Positions 21,017 to 29,520 of a DNA stretch of 64,000 nt are shown here, piece by piece. Both the position numbers and the translations under genes were made by a program. This DNA is from Cephaloticoccus primus. GTDB lineage: Bacteria; Verrucomicrobiota; Verrucomicrobiia; Opitutales; Opitutaceae. The notes beneath the pieces were generated by a model. The model saw only the letters and a list, made by a program, of their open reading frames with translations. It was not told where the DNA came from and did no database searches. The stretch lies in the NCBI RefSeq assembly GCF_001580015.1, contig NZ_LSZQ01000052.1, positions 1 through 64,000 of the forward strand. Reading direction: 5' to 3'. Position 1 is the first letter of the stretch; each line of letters starts with the position of its first letter.

Positions 21017-22684
21017 CTACAGCGCCTCGCCCAATAGTTCTTCGGCGTGGGCCAGGGCGCTGGCGGCGTTGCGGTCACCGAGCATGCGGGCGAGCTCGCC
21101 GAGGCGGGCGCTGCGCTCGGCCTCGATTGGCCGGATGGTGACCACCGCGCGCGACTGCGACTGGTCTTTCTCGACCAGCAAATGACAACGGGCCTGCGCC
21201 GCGACCTGGGGAAAATGGGTCAGGCACAGCACCTGGTGGCTCCGCGCGATCTGCGCCATTTTCTGGCCCACGATGCTGCCGATCTCGCCGCCCACGTTGG
21301 CGTCGATCTCGTCGAAAACGAGCAGCGGCACGCGGTCGAGATCGGCCAGCAGCGTTTTGAGCGCGAGCATCACCCGCGCCAGTTCGCCGCTCGATGCGAT
21401 CCGGTTGAGCGGCAACGCGTCTTCGCCAACATTGGGCGAAAACAAAAACTCGACCGCACAATCGCCCTGCGGCCCGAGCCGCTCTTGCGGGACGAGCCGG
21501 ATTTGAAACTCCGATTTGGCGAAGCCGAGCTGCGCGATGGCTTGCCCTGCCACGCTCGCCAGCGCAGTCGCCGCTTTTTCGCGCTGGGCGCGCAGCGCGG
21601 CGGCGGCGGCCTGCGCCTCGCGCAGGGCAGCCGCACTCGCCTTTTCCGCGCGCAGCAGGGCGCCCTCAATATCGCCCTGCTCGTCGAGCTGGCGCCGCAT
21701 CTCCTCGCGCGCGGCGAGCACCGCGGCCAGGTCACCACCATGCCGCCGCTTGAGCTCCATCCAGGCGCTCATGTTTTCCTCCAAAGTCGCGACTTCCTGC
21801 GGATCGATCTGCAAGGTCTCCAATAGCGCGCGCGCTTCGCTCGCCACATCGGCCAGCTCCAGCCCGGCACTACTCACCCGCTCGGCAAGCGGCGCGCTCG
21901 CCGGATCGAGCTCGCCCAAGCGCCGCGCATCGCCCTGCACCTGCGCCAACCGCGACTCGATGCCCTCCTCCCCCGCCAGCCCCTCAACCAAGCGCGCCGC
22001 GAGCTCGGTCAGTGCCTGCACTTGGCTCATCCGCGTGAAATCGCGCTCGAGTGCGGCAAGTGCGTCCTCGCTCAAGTCCAGCGCCTCCATTCGCGCGAGC
22101 TGGGCTTGCAGGTACTCAAGCTGCGCGGGCGCGAGCCGCGTCTCGTTTTGCAGCCGCGCAACCGCCGCCTCCGCGGCGAGCCACTCGCGGTACCGAGCTT
22201 GGTAACTTTCCAGCGCGGGTGCACAGCGGCCGTAGAGGTCGAGCAGCTCCAGTTGGCACCCAGGCTTGAGCAGGCGGCGCGGCTCGCTCGGTCCGTGAAA
22301 ATCGACCCACAGCTCGCCGAGCTGGGCCAGCGCGGCGAGTGTCGCAAGGCTGCCGTTCACGCTGATCTTCGGGGCTTTTTCGCGAGGCAGGCTGCGGCGC
22401 AAAATCAGGACGCCCTCCTCGCAGCGCGGCAGCGCGAGCTCGTCGAGCAGCGCATCGACCCGCGCCGAATCCGCAAAGTACAAACTCGCCTCGACCTCCA
22501 GCGCATCCGCGCCCTGCCGGATCATCGTCTTATCCGCGCGCTGCCCCGCCAGCAGGCTGAGTGCGCCTAGCAGGATGCTCTTGCCCGCACCAGTCTCGCC
22601 AGTGACTGCCGTAAAGCCCGCCTCAAATTCGAGCTCCACTTCTTCGAGCAAAGCCAAGTTTCGGACGCGCAGCGATTGGAGCAT
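21017..22684 (-). CDS. recN: DNA repair protein RecN
   Basis: SMC-like ATPase of double-strand break repair. The 555-aa protein has an N-terminal ABC half with Walker A GETGAGKS, a long central coiled coil (about residues 150-370) rich in Ala/Leu/Glu, and a C-terminal half with SSGELARVMLALK (signature) and LLVFDEIDANVGGEIG (Walker B). I start it at ATG 22684 because MLQSLRVRNLALLEEVEL matches the usual RecN N-terminus; in-frame ATGs at 22696 and 22723 are less likely. It converges with the coiled-coil gene and shares the hairpin between them. No neighbouring gene suggests an operon. Confidence 0.95.
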   Translation of the reverse strand: MLQSLRVRNLALLEEVELEFEAGFTAVTGETGAGKSILLGALSLLAGQRADKTMIRQGADALEVEASLYFADSARVDALLDELALPRCEEGVLILRRSLPREKAPKISVNGSLATLAALAQLGELWVDFHGPSEPRRLLKPGCQLELLDLYGRCAPALESYQARYREWLAAEAAVARLQNETRLAPAQLEYLQAQLARMEALDLSEDALAALERDFTRMSQVQALTELAARLVEGLAGEEGIESRLAQVQGDARRLGELDPASAPLAERVSSAGLELADVASEARALLETLQIDPQEVATLEENMSAWMELKRRHGGDLAAVLAAREEMRRQLDEQGDIEGALLRAEKASAAALREAQAAAAALRAQREKAATALASVAGQAIAQLGFAKSEFQIRLVPQERLGPQGDCAVEFLFSPNVGEDALPLNRIASSGELARVMLALKTLLADLDRVPLLVFDEIDANVGGEIGSIVGQKMAQIARSHQVLCLTHFPQVAAQARCHLLVEKDQSQSRAVVTIRPIEAERSARLGELARMLGDRNAASALAHAEELLGEAL

Positions 22685-23092
22685 GATGCGCGTCATAGCG
22701 CAGGAAAAGCGGCGTACTTTCAAGCGCCGTGCCGCTGGCCACAGCGGAAAACGTTTTTAGGCACACAACGCGCGCTCACTTAAAAGAACACTACCACTAC
22801 GCGTGAGGCGGTGGTCAGTGACCACTTCCATTTAATTTGGGAATCGGCCCCGCCGCTTCGCGCCGAAGCCGATTCCCAAATTAAGCTCCCCCTGTCGCGT
22901 TGCGACACAGTATTCGACCGTTCTATTTGGCGCGCCGCTCGCCCTCCCGCCTGGCGGCTCGTCAGTACCCAGCTCAAGCACGAATGGAGCGGAAAAACTG
23001 CTCGGCCGAAACTTCGGTTCACCGCCAAACGATCCCCCAAATATTTCTTGCGCAGCCGCGTACAGCTCCTCCTTACTCTGCGGCTCGTTTTT
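22685..23092. other. Intergenic region between recN and tRNA-Val holding mosaic element copy B
   Basis: No coding gene is supported. The left 110 bases are the recN upstream region and should contain its promoter. From 22795 the stretch is occupied by copy B of the mosaic palindromic element. A GC-rich imperfect dyad (GCAGCCGCG ... TGCGGCTCG followed by TTTTT) lies at about 23051-23092, immediately before the tRNA. Confidence 0.55.
22795..22965 (+). repeat. Mosaic palindromic element, copy B (left half)
   Basis: Parts in order: end box CACTACGCGTGAGGCGG at 22795-22811; mini-hairpin GTGGT-CAGTG-ACCAC at 22811-22825; spacer TTCCATTT; a 49-bp hairpin at 22834-22882 starting AATTTGGGAATCGG with a 5-nt CTTCG loop; the short GC hairpin region CCCTGTCGCGTTGCGACA at about 22888-22905; and the GCCGCTCG ... 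CGGCTCGTC module at about 22935-22964. The inverted right half seen in the 40.3-kb copy is missing. Confidence 0.75.
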
Positions 23093-23169
23093 GGACCCTT
23101 AGCTCAGTTGGTTAGAGCGTCTCCTTGACATGGAAAAGGTCACTGGTTCGAGTCCAGTAGGGTCCACCA
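23093..23169 (+). tRNA. tRNA-Val (anticodon GAC)
   Basis: The acceptor stem GGACCCT/AGGGTCC is perfect, the D arm is identical to that of the tRNA-Val at 4524, and the T arm ACTGG-TTCGAGT-CCAGT is also identical. The anticodon loop is TTGACAT, giving anticodon GAC for the valine codons GTC and GTT. The anticodon stem TCTCC/GGAAA contains one C-A mismatch. The 3' CCA is encoded at 23167-23169. A terminator follows within 25 bp. Confidence 0.92.
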
Positions 23170-23190
23170 CGACTACATTGTAACCCACTT

Positions 23191-23218
23191 ATCCGCCGCT
23201 ACTTCGGCGGATTTTTTA
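23191..23218 (+). terminator. Rho-independent terminator after tRNA-Val
   Basis: Eight-bp stem ATCCGCCG / CGGCGGAT with a 6-nt loop, followed by TTTTTATT. It closes the tRNA transcript and reaches the 3' end of ribF, which converges from the right. Confidence 0.85.
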
Positions 23219-23220
23219 TT

Positions 23221-24258
23221 TCATGGTCGCGGATTTGCGGTGAGCCATTCGCGCGCTTGGGCGGTGTCGGCAGCGATCTGGGCCTTGAGCGCGTCGAGGC
23301 CGGAAAACTTCTGCTCCGGGCGGATGAAGTGGCGCAGCTCGACGACCAGATCGTCTCCCCGATCCCAAGGACAATCGCCCAAGACAAAGGCCTCCAGCAG
23401 CGGAATCGCCTGCGTGCCGACTGTGGGGCGAAGCCCGTAGTTGGCGATGCCCGGGCGCGTGCTGCGGCGGCCAGGCTCGCGCACGCTCGCCAGCGGCTCG
23501 GTGCCGCACGCCTCCGAAATCTCCACCGCGTAGACGCCGTAGCGCGGCTGAAGCTCGGGCACCCACTCTATGTTCAGCGTGGGAAAACCAATCGTGCGGC
23601 CCAGCTCGCGGCCTGCCTGCACATGACCTTGCGCGAAATACGGGTAGCCCAGCATCGCGTTGGCCTGCTCGATCTGGCCGGAAGAAATCGCCGCGCGAAT
23701 CCGCGTGCTGCTGATCGCATCGCCCTCGAAATTCACGCGCGGCAGCCCGACTACCTGCACGCCCAGCTCGGCGGCCTGCGATTGCAACAACGCCACGTCT
23801 CCTCGGCGACCGCGCCCGAAGCGCCAGTTTTCGCCCACATAAACTCCGGCGAGCGCGGGCAGCGCCTGCTTGAAATACGCAAGCACCGCCTCGGCCTCCA
23901 GCGCGGCAAACTCCGGCGTAAAGGGCTGCGTGATGAGCGCCTCCACACCGAGCTGTGCGAGCACGCGCGCCTTCTCGCCCGGCAGCATGAGCATCTGTGT
24001 CGCGGCCTCAGGCCGAAATAAATGGCTGGGGTGCGGCCAAAAGGTCAGCACAGCCGCCAGCCCGCCGCTCGCGCGCGCCGCCTCCACCGCGCGCGCCACC
24101 ACCGCCTGATGTCCGCGGTGCAACCCGTCGAACATCCCCACCGCCAAATGCAGCGGCCCGCCTGCTCCTCCTGCCCCGCCCTGCGCTTCCGCCAAATCAA
24201 CCGCCTGCAAACTGGAAAACTGCCGCAGTGTTGAAGTGCTTGGGCTGCTGCTGCTCAT
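23221..24258 (-). CDS. ribF: Bifunctional riboflavin kinase / FAD synthetase
   Basis: Makes FMN and FAD from riboflavin. The N-terminal adenylyltransferase domain has GMFDGLHRGHQ (residues about 41-51, a variant of the usual G-FDG-H-GH), GENWRFGRGRRGD and the ISSTRIR motif. The C-terminal riboflavin kinase domain has RELGRTIGFPTLN and NYGLRPTVG. The 345-aa length is a little above average because of a Ser/Gly/Ala-rich N-terminus and an insert in the kinase domain. It is the last gene of the leftward nusA-infB-rbfA-DHH-truB-ribF series, 48 bp after truB. Confidence 0.95.
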   Translation of the reverse strand: MSSSSPSTSTLRQFSSLQAVDLAEAQGGAGGAGGPLHLAVGMFDGLHRGHQAVVARAVEAARASGGLAAVLTFWPHPSHLFRPEAATQMLMLPGEKARVLAQLGVEALITQPFTPEFAALEAEAVLAYFKQALPALAGVYVGENWRFGRGRRGDVALLQSQAAELGVQVVGLPRVNFEGDAISSTRIRAAISSGQIEQANAMLGYPYFAQGHVQAGRELGRTIGFPTLNIEWVPELQPRYGVYAVEISEACGTEPLASVREPGRRSTRPGIANYGLRPTVGTQAIPLLEAFVLGDCPWDRGDDLVVELRHFIRPEQKFSGLDALKAQIAADTAQAREWLTANPRP

Positions 24259-24306
24259 GGTGAGGGGCCTCTCGCTCGCGCGTGCCTGGCTAAAGCTCGG
24301 CTTTAA

Positions 24307-25032
24307 CTAAAGGGCGACGCTCGGCGCCGCCTCGTGAATCGGGATCAGCCGCGCTTTGATCTCCGCACGCGGCAGCTCGAGAATCGCCTCAAGCGGCAAC
24401 GCTTGCGCGAGGCCAAACTGGCCGCTACCCGTGCGGCGCAGCGCGGCGAGGTGTGCGCCGCAGCCCAGTTTTTCGCCAAGGTCGTTGGCGATTGTGCGCA
24501 CGTAGGTGCCCTTGCTGCACGCCAGCCGAAAGTCGAACTGGGGCAGCCCGAAGCGCGTCAGCTCAAAGGCACTCACGCGGATGAAGCGCGGCTCGCGCAC
24601 GACCTCCGCGCCTGCGCGCGCTTTTTTGTAGAGCGGCACGCCGTCGATCTTGATCGCCGAGTACATGGGCGGGGTCTGGTACTGGTCGCCCAGGAAACCG
24701 CCCATCGCCTTGCGCAGCTCGGCCTCGCTGAGTGCAGGCACGGGTCGCGTCTCCATGACGCGCCCTTCGGCGTCCTGCGTGTCGGTGATTTTGCCCAGCT
24801 CGATTGTGCCGGTGTATTCCTTGTCGAGGCTGATCAAGTACTGTGAAATCCGCGTGGCCTTACCCACGAGCATGACGAGCAGCCCCGTGGCCATCGGGTC
24901 GAGCGTGCCCGCGTGGCCGATCTTGCGCGTGTGCAGCTTACCGCGCAGCCGCGCCACCACATCGTGCGACGTGTGATCCGCGGGCTTATCCACGAGCAGT
25001 ACGCCGTGCAGTTCCTCCAGTTGTCCGATCAT
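24307..25032 (-). CDS. truB: tRNA pseudouridine(55) synthase TruB
   Basis: Makes the universal pseudouridine 55 in the T loop of tRNAs. The catalytic motif GHAGTLDPMATGLL is intact with Asp45, and KPADHTSHDVV near the N-terminus and KGTYVRTIANDLG further on are typical. The ATG at 25032 overlaps the stop of the upstream DHH gene by 4 bp (ATGA), which argues against longer in-frame starts. The 241-aa length lacks the larger C-terminal PUA region of the E. coli protein. It belongs to the infB-rbfA-truB translation cluster found in many bacteria. Confidence 0.95.
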   Translation of the reverse strand: MIGQLEELHGVLLVDKPADHTSHDVVARLRGKLHTRKIGHAGTLDPMATGLLVMLVGKATRISQYLISLDKEYTGTIELGKITDTQDAEGRVMETRPVPALSEAELRKAMGGFLGDQYQTPPMYSAIKIDGVPLYKKARAGAEVVREPRFIRVSAFELTRFGLPQFDFRLACSKGTYVRTIANDLGEKLGCGAHLAALRRTGSGQFGLAQALPLEAILELPRAEIKARLIPIHEAAPSVAL

Positions 25033-26147
25033 AAAGAAATCTCCTTTGGCGCTGCGGCCGTGACCGCACCTGGCGCCGATGCACGCGCAGCACTTGTAGC
25101 TGCGGCGGCCGTGCCCGCCTGCACCGCGTCGATCTGCGCGCCGACCGCCGCGACCAAAGCACGGCAAAACGCCTCGCTCTCCATCTCCACGCTGAGTCCT
25201 GCCGCGCAAGCGTGGCCGCCGCCGCCGAACTGACCGGCGACGCGGTCAACCCGATAGGCCGGATCTTTCGCGCGCAGGCTCGCCTTCATTTTCAGGCCGC
25301 CGCCGCGCTGCGCCGACTCCACGCGCTCCTCAATCAGCGCGGCGATTTCCACGCCCTCGATACAGCGCGCGTAATCGACGAGCCCCTCCGTGTCTTCGAC
25401 CGAAGAGCCCGTCGCCTCAAAAATCCCCTTGGGCAAAAATCCGTAACAGAAGCGCCCGCCGCACTCCATCTTCAGCGTGCGCAGAAATGCCTCCAGCAGC
25501 CGCAGTTTCCCGAGCGACTCGCGCTCGTAGAGCTCGTAGCCGATCTCGGCTGGCCGCGCCCCACGTGCGATCAACTCTCCCGCGAGTGCGAAGCAGCGCG
25601 GCGTCGTCGAGGGAAAGCGAAACTGCCCCGTATCGGTTACGATTCCGGTGTAGAGTGCGCGGGCAGCGTGAGCATCAATCGGCAACCCGAGATCGACGAA
25701 GACTCCGGCCAGGATTTCCGAAGTCGCCGCCGAGCTCGGATCTAAAAAATCATTCTCGGCAAAACCCGGGTTCGACAGGTGGTGGTCGAACATCGCCAGC
25801 GGACGCGGAAAGGCAGCCTGAAGCTCGGGCCCGCAGCGCGCGCCATCGGCGCAGTCGACGAAAACAGCCGCATACTCGCCCGCGTTAAGACTCGGCAGCG
25901 CATCGGATGCATAGAGGACGGGCGTTTGCTGCGTGAGAAACGAGAGGCGGCGCGGCACGCGGTCAGCATTGAGGCAAACGACCTCGGGCACGCCTGCCGC
26001 CGAGAGGACGCGCGCCAGCCCGACTTGGGCGCCGATGCAATCGCCATCGGGCCGCATGTGCCCGACGACTGCGACTCGCCCGCGCGCGCGCAGCTCGGGC
26101 AGGAGCGCAGCAAACTTTTTGGAAAACTCGGGATAAAAATCGGCCAT
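25029..26147 (-). CDS. nrnA: DHH family phosphoesterase, NrnA-like
   Basis: Probable manganese-dependent nanoRNase/pAp phosphatase that finishes degradation of very short RNAs. The DHH domain shows HMRPDGDCIGAQVGL near residue 30, VDCADG and the signature FDHHLSNPGF. The DHHA1 domain carries the substrate motif GGGGHACAAG near residue 320. The last 30 residues are an Ala/Ser-rich tail. An ATG at 26147 overlaps the rbfA stop codon by one base; a GTG codon just before it is an alternative. The position between rbfA and truB matches the common gene order. The NrnA assignment is from family resemblance and context. Confidence 0.88.
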   Translation of the reverse strand: MADFYPEFSKKFAALLPELRARGRVAVVGHMRPDGDCIGAQVGLARVLSAAGVPEVVCLNADRVPRRLSFLTQQTPVLYASDALPSLNAGEYAAVFVDCADGARCGPELQAAFPRPLAMFDHHLSNPGFAENDFLDPSSAATSEILAGVFVDLGLPIDAHAARALYTGIVTDTGQFRFPSTTPRCFALAGELIARGARPAEIGYELYERESLGKLRLLEAFLRTLKMECGGRFCYGFLPKGIFEATGSSVEDTEGLVDYARCIEGVEIAALIEERVESAQRGGGLKMKASLRAKDPAYRVDRVAGQFGGGGHACAAGLSVEMESEAFCRALVAAVGAQIDAVQAGTAAAATSAARASAPGAVTAAAPKEISL

Positions 26148-26641
26148 CACCCGGCGCCCCTTTCTTCGTTGTCGGCGGCGGACGCCCCTTCAGGCGCGGC
26201 CTCATCTTCGGCCCCGGCTTCGTCTTCAGCCTCATCGAAACCCTCCCCAGCATCCTCCGATCCGGTGAAGTGATCCGCCCCTCCATTCGCGCTGGCACCG
26301 CCCGCGCCCGCTTCCAGTTCTTCGAGAAGCTGGACGATCCGCGTGCCCCGCTCGGCCGACGCGTCGAGCACGTAGTCGAGCCGTGGCAGGTATTTCAAAA
26401 CGACCCGCCGCGAGAGCGCGTGCCGGATTTCGCCGGCCTGCCGCGCGAGCCAGCGCATCCGCCCTTGGGCATGCTCCTCGCTGCCGACGATCGAGACGTA
26501 CACGCGCGCCGTGCGCAGGTCGGGCGAGACGCGCACTTCGGTGATCGTGAGCGTCACCGTCTCGGCCTGATAGCGGCGGTGGAGGATCCCGCTCAGCTCC
26601 CGTTGCAGCAGCGCGTTTACTCGCAGAAGACGGTTAGGCAT
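26147..26641 (-). CDS. rbfA: Ribosome-binding factor A
   Basis: Small KH-fold factor for late 30S maturation. The first 115 residues match the family, beginning MPNRLLRVNALLQRELSGIL and including TEVRVSPDLRTARVYVSI and LKYLPRLDYVLDASAERG. The C-terminal 50 residues are an acidic Ala/Glu/Gly-rich tail not needed for the fold. It lies 80 bp downstream of infB and its stop overlaps the DHH gene, so the genes are co-transcribed. Confidence 0.94.
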   Translation of the reverse strand: MPNRLLRVNALLQRELSGILHRRYQAETVTLTITEVRVSPDLRTARVYVSIVGSEEHAQGRMRWLARQAGEIRHALSRRVVLKYLPRLDYVLDASAERGTRIVQLLEELEAGAGGASANGGADHFTGSEDAGEGFDEAEDEAGAEDEAAPEGASAADNEERGAG

Positions 26642-26721
26642 GGGACTGGGCGGCAGGTCGTGAAGAGGGAAGAAGACTCAGCGGGCGGAAAGACGCAGTG
26701 GCAGTGCGGTGGCTCAGCCTA

Positions 26722-29334
26722 TCAGAGCGTAGCGCGGACTTTCTGCACCTCGTAGCATTCGATGATGTCACCCACTTCGTAGCCGTTAAACTCGTCGAGC
26801 TTGATACCGCACTCCAGCCCCGCGCGGACTTCGTTGGCGTCGTCCTTGTAGCGTTTGAGCGTGCTGACGCGGCCCTCGTGGATGATCGATTTTTTGCGGC
26901 GCAAGCGCGCGAGCACATTGCGCGTGACCTTGCCATCGGTGACGAGGCAGCCCGCGACCGCGCCTTTGCCCAGATCGAAGACCTGGCGCACCTCGGCCCC
27001 GCCGAGCTTGATTTCCTTGAGGTCGGGGTCGAGCAAGTCGGCCATCATCTCGCGCACCTTGTCGCCGAGCTCGTAGATCAGCTCGAAGGTTTCGATGCGC
27101 ACGCCGTGGTGCTTGGCCATCGAGGTGACGCCGTTTTCCAGCTTGGTGTGAAAGCCGATCACGACGGCCTTGGCCGCGCTCGCCATGAGCACATCGTTCT
27201 TCGTCACGAGGCCGACCTCGTTGGCGATGATGTCCACCGAAACCTTGTCGCTCTTGATGCCCTCGAGGACGTTGCGCACGGCCTCGGTCGAGCCGAAGAC
27301 ATCGGTCTTGAGGATGACCTTGAGCGTGCGCGCCTGCGTGGCCGCGATGTTGGCGAAGAGCTGATCGACGGAGACCTCCTTTGGCGCGGCGGCGGCTCTC
27401 GTGGCGACCTGGCGCAGGCGGAGCTGCTCTTCCTCGGCCAGATTCTCGGCCTCGCGGGCGTTTTTCACCGCGCGAAAAGTCGCCCCGCTGTCGGGCGTGC
27501 CCGACCAGCCGATCACGCGGACGGGGGTCGAGGGCGGCGCCTCCTTGATGTTGCGCCCCTGATCGTCAAACATGGCGCGCACGCGCGCAAAGTGCGTCCC
27601 GCAAACGAGCGCATCACCGACCTTGAGCGTGCCGCGCTGCACGATGACGGTCGCCATCGGGCCGCGGCCAAAATCGATTTCACTCTCGACGATGAGGCCG
27701 CTGGCCTCGGCCTTCGGGTTGGCCTGGAGCTCCAGCATATCGGCCTGGAGCAGGATCATCTCCAGCAGCGTATCGACGCCCTCCCCTTTCAGCGCGGAAA
27801 CGGGGACGGTGATCGTCTCGCCGCCCCAGTCTTCAGCCGCGATGTTGCGCTGCTGCATCTGGGTTTTGACCTGGTCGATATTGGCGCCCTTTACGTCGAT
27901 TTTGTTAATCGCGACGATAAGGGCGACGCCCGCCTCCTGCGCGTGCTTGAGCGCCTCGTCGGTCTGCGGCATGAAGCCGTCATCCGCGGCGACGACGAGC
28001 ACGGCCACATCGGTGACGTGGGCACCGCGCGCGCGCATCTTGGTAAAGGCGGCGTGGCCCGGCGTATCGAGAAAGGTGATTTTGCGGCCCGACCGCTCGA
28101 CCTGGTACGCGCCGATGTGCTGGGTGATGCCGCCCGCCTCGCCCGAGACGACGTTGGCCGAGCGGATGCGGTCGAGCAGCGAGGTCTTCCCGTGGTCGAC
28201 GTGACCGAGGATGCAGACCACCGGCGGGCGCGGCTGGAGGTTGCGCTTCTCCTCTTCCTCGGGATCCACCTCTTCCTGCGCGGCGGCCTTCTTTTCGGCA
28301 GGCTCGCCGCGGTGCTTGATCTCTAAAATGAAGTTGTGCTTCTCGGCGACGGCGACGGCGACGGCCTCCTCAATCGTCGAGTTCATCGAGGCAAAACCGC
28401 CCTGCTGGTTGAGCTCCGAGATGAGCTTGAAGGGTTTCAGCCCCAGTGCCGCAGCGAAGTCGCGCACGATGATCGGCGGCTTGAGCTGGATGTGCTTGAT
28501 CTCGTCGTCTTCGGCAGCGAGCGCGGAGGCGGGGACGGGCGAGATCGGCGGGGGCTTGGGCGCCACTGCGCCGAGAACAGGCGGAGCGACGGGCGGCGGG
28601 GCCGAGACCGGAGGCGGCGCAGGCGCGGGCAAGACCGGAGGCGCCGACAAGGGCGTCGGTCGGGCGGGCGCAGCGGCGGTGGGCGCAGGAGAAACGGCGG
28701 CAGCCGGACGCTTCACCACTGGCGGAATCGGCAGCGCAGGAGCCGGAGGCGGTGACGAAATCACCGCCGCAGCGGGCGGCGCCGCTCGCACAGCGGGCTT
28801 GGGGATCGGCGGCACCGGCGGCGGCGCCGATACGGCGGGCTTGGGCGCCACCGGTGCGGGAGCGGGAGCCACTGGTGCAGGTGGTGGCGGGGGGGCAGAG
28901 GCGCGCGCACGAGCGGCAGCTTTCTCAGCCTTTTCCGCGGCTTCGGCAGCGGCAGCGGCCGCCGCCTTTTCCGCTTTTTCGCGCGCGATATCCTCAGGCG
29001 TTTTAACGAACACGCCAGAGGGCAGATTGACGGTCGGAGTCGCTTCGGGCTTGGCCGCCTCGGGGGTAGGTGCTGCCGCAGGCGCAGATGCCTTCCTGGG
29101 CTTCGCCTTGGTCGGCTCGGCTTCCTCGCTGGCAGCGGCGGCGGCCTCGGCCTCAGAAGCTGGCGCGCTGCTGTCCTCCGGCTTTTTAAATTCCTCTACG
29201 AGAGCATCGGCGGAGATGTTATCGATCGAGCTAGAGACGCTTTTGACGTCGAAGTTTCGCCCTTGGAGCAGCTTCAGCAGCTGCTTGTTATCCATGCCGA
29301 TCTTCTTGGCCAGTTCGTGAATGCGGATGCTCAT
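26722..29334 (-). CDS. infB: Translation initiation factor IF-2
   Basis: GTPase that places initiator tRNA on the 30S subunit. The 870-aa protein begins with the IF2-N fold (MSIRIHELAKKIGMDNKQLLKLLQ), followed by about 200 residues of Ala/Pro/Glu/Lys low-complexity sequence, including long Pro-Ala runs at roughly residues 145-270. A second IF2-N-like part then leads to the G domain with GHVDHGKTSLLD, DTPGHAAF and NKID motifs, and domains II-IV follow. It lies in the usual place downstream of nusA, separated by 186 bp in which no ylxR-like gene is present. Confidence 0.97.
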   Translation of the reverse strand: MSIRIHELAKKIGMDNKQLLKLLQGRNFDVKSVSSSIDNISADALVEEFKKPEDSSAPASEAEAAAAASEEAEPTKAKPRKASAPAAAPTPEAAKPEATPTVNLPSGVFVKTPEDIAREKAEKAAAAAAAEAAEKAEKAAARARASAPPPPPAPVAPAPAPVAPKPAVSAPPPVPPIPKPAVRAAPPAAAVISSPPPAPALPIPPVVKRPAAAVSPAPTAAAPARPTPLSAPPVLPAPAPPPVSAPPPVAPPVLGAVAPKPPPISPVPASALAAEDDEIKHIQLKPPIIVRDFAAALGLKPFKLISELNQQGGFASMNSTIEEAVAVAVAEKHNFILEIKHRGEPAEKKAAAQEEVDPEEEEKRNLQPRPPVVCILGHVDHGKTSLLDRIRSANVVSGEAGGITQHIGAYQVERSGRKITFLDTPGHAAFTKMRARGAHVTDVAVLVVAADDGFMPQTDEALKHAQEAGVALIVAINKIDVKGANIDQVKTQMQQRNIAAEDWGGETITVPVSALKGEGVDTLLEMILLQADMLELQANPKAEASGLIVESEIDFGRGPMATVIVQRGTLKVGDALVCGTHFARVRAMFDDQGRNIKEAPPSTPVRVIGWSGTPDSGATFRAVKNAREAENLAEEEQLRLRQVATRAAAAPKEVSVDQLFANIAATQARTLKVILKTDVFGSTEAVRNVLEGIKSDKVSVDIIANEVGLVTKNDVLMASAAKAVVIGFHTKLENGVTSMAKHHGVRIETFELIYELGDKVREMMADLLDPDLKEIKLGGAEVRQVFDLGKGAVAGCLVTDGKVTRNVLARLRRKKSIIHEGRVSTLKRYKDDANEVRAGLECGIKLDEFNGYEVGDIIECYEVQKVRATL

Positions 29335-29520
29335 CTAAAAGTGCGTGTGGTCTGCGGAGTGCGGGGCGGGCTTTTGGCTTTTTCTAAAAAACAGTCAAAT
29401 GGGAGGCGCAAGCGAGGCGGCGGTGGGTGTTGAGCAGCGGGCGAGCGGTTGGCGAATCGTGTAACAGCGGGCGGGTTGGGCGGCGGGACTCGATAGGCGG
29501 TCAGGGATGGCGTGCGTGCG

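Noticed and set aside
25033-25209. 59-residue N-terminal extension of TruB
   Set aside because: It lies entirely within the DHH gene and the ATGA overlap at 25029-25032 gives the family start.
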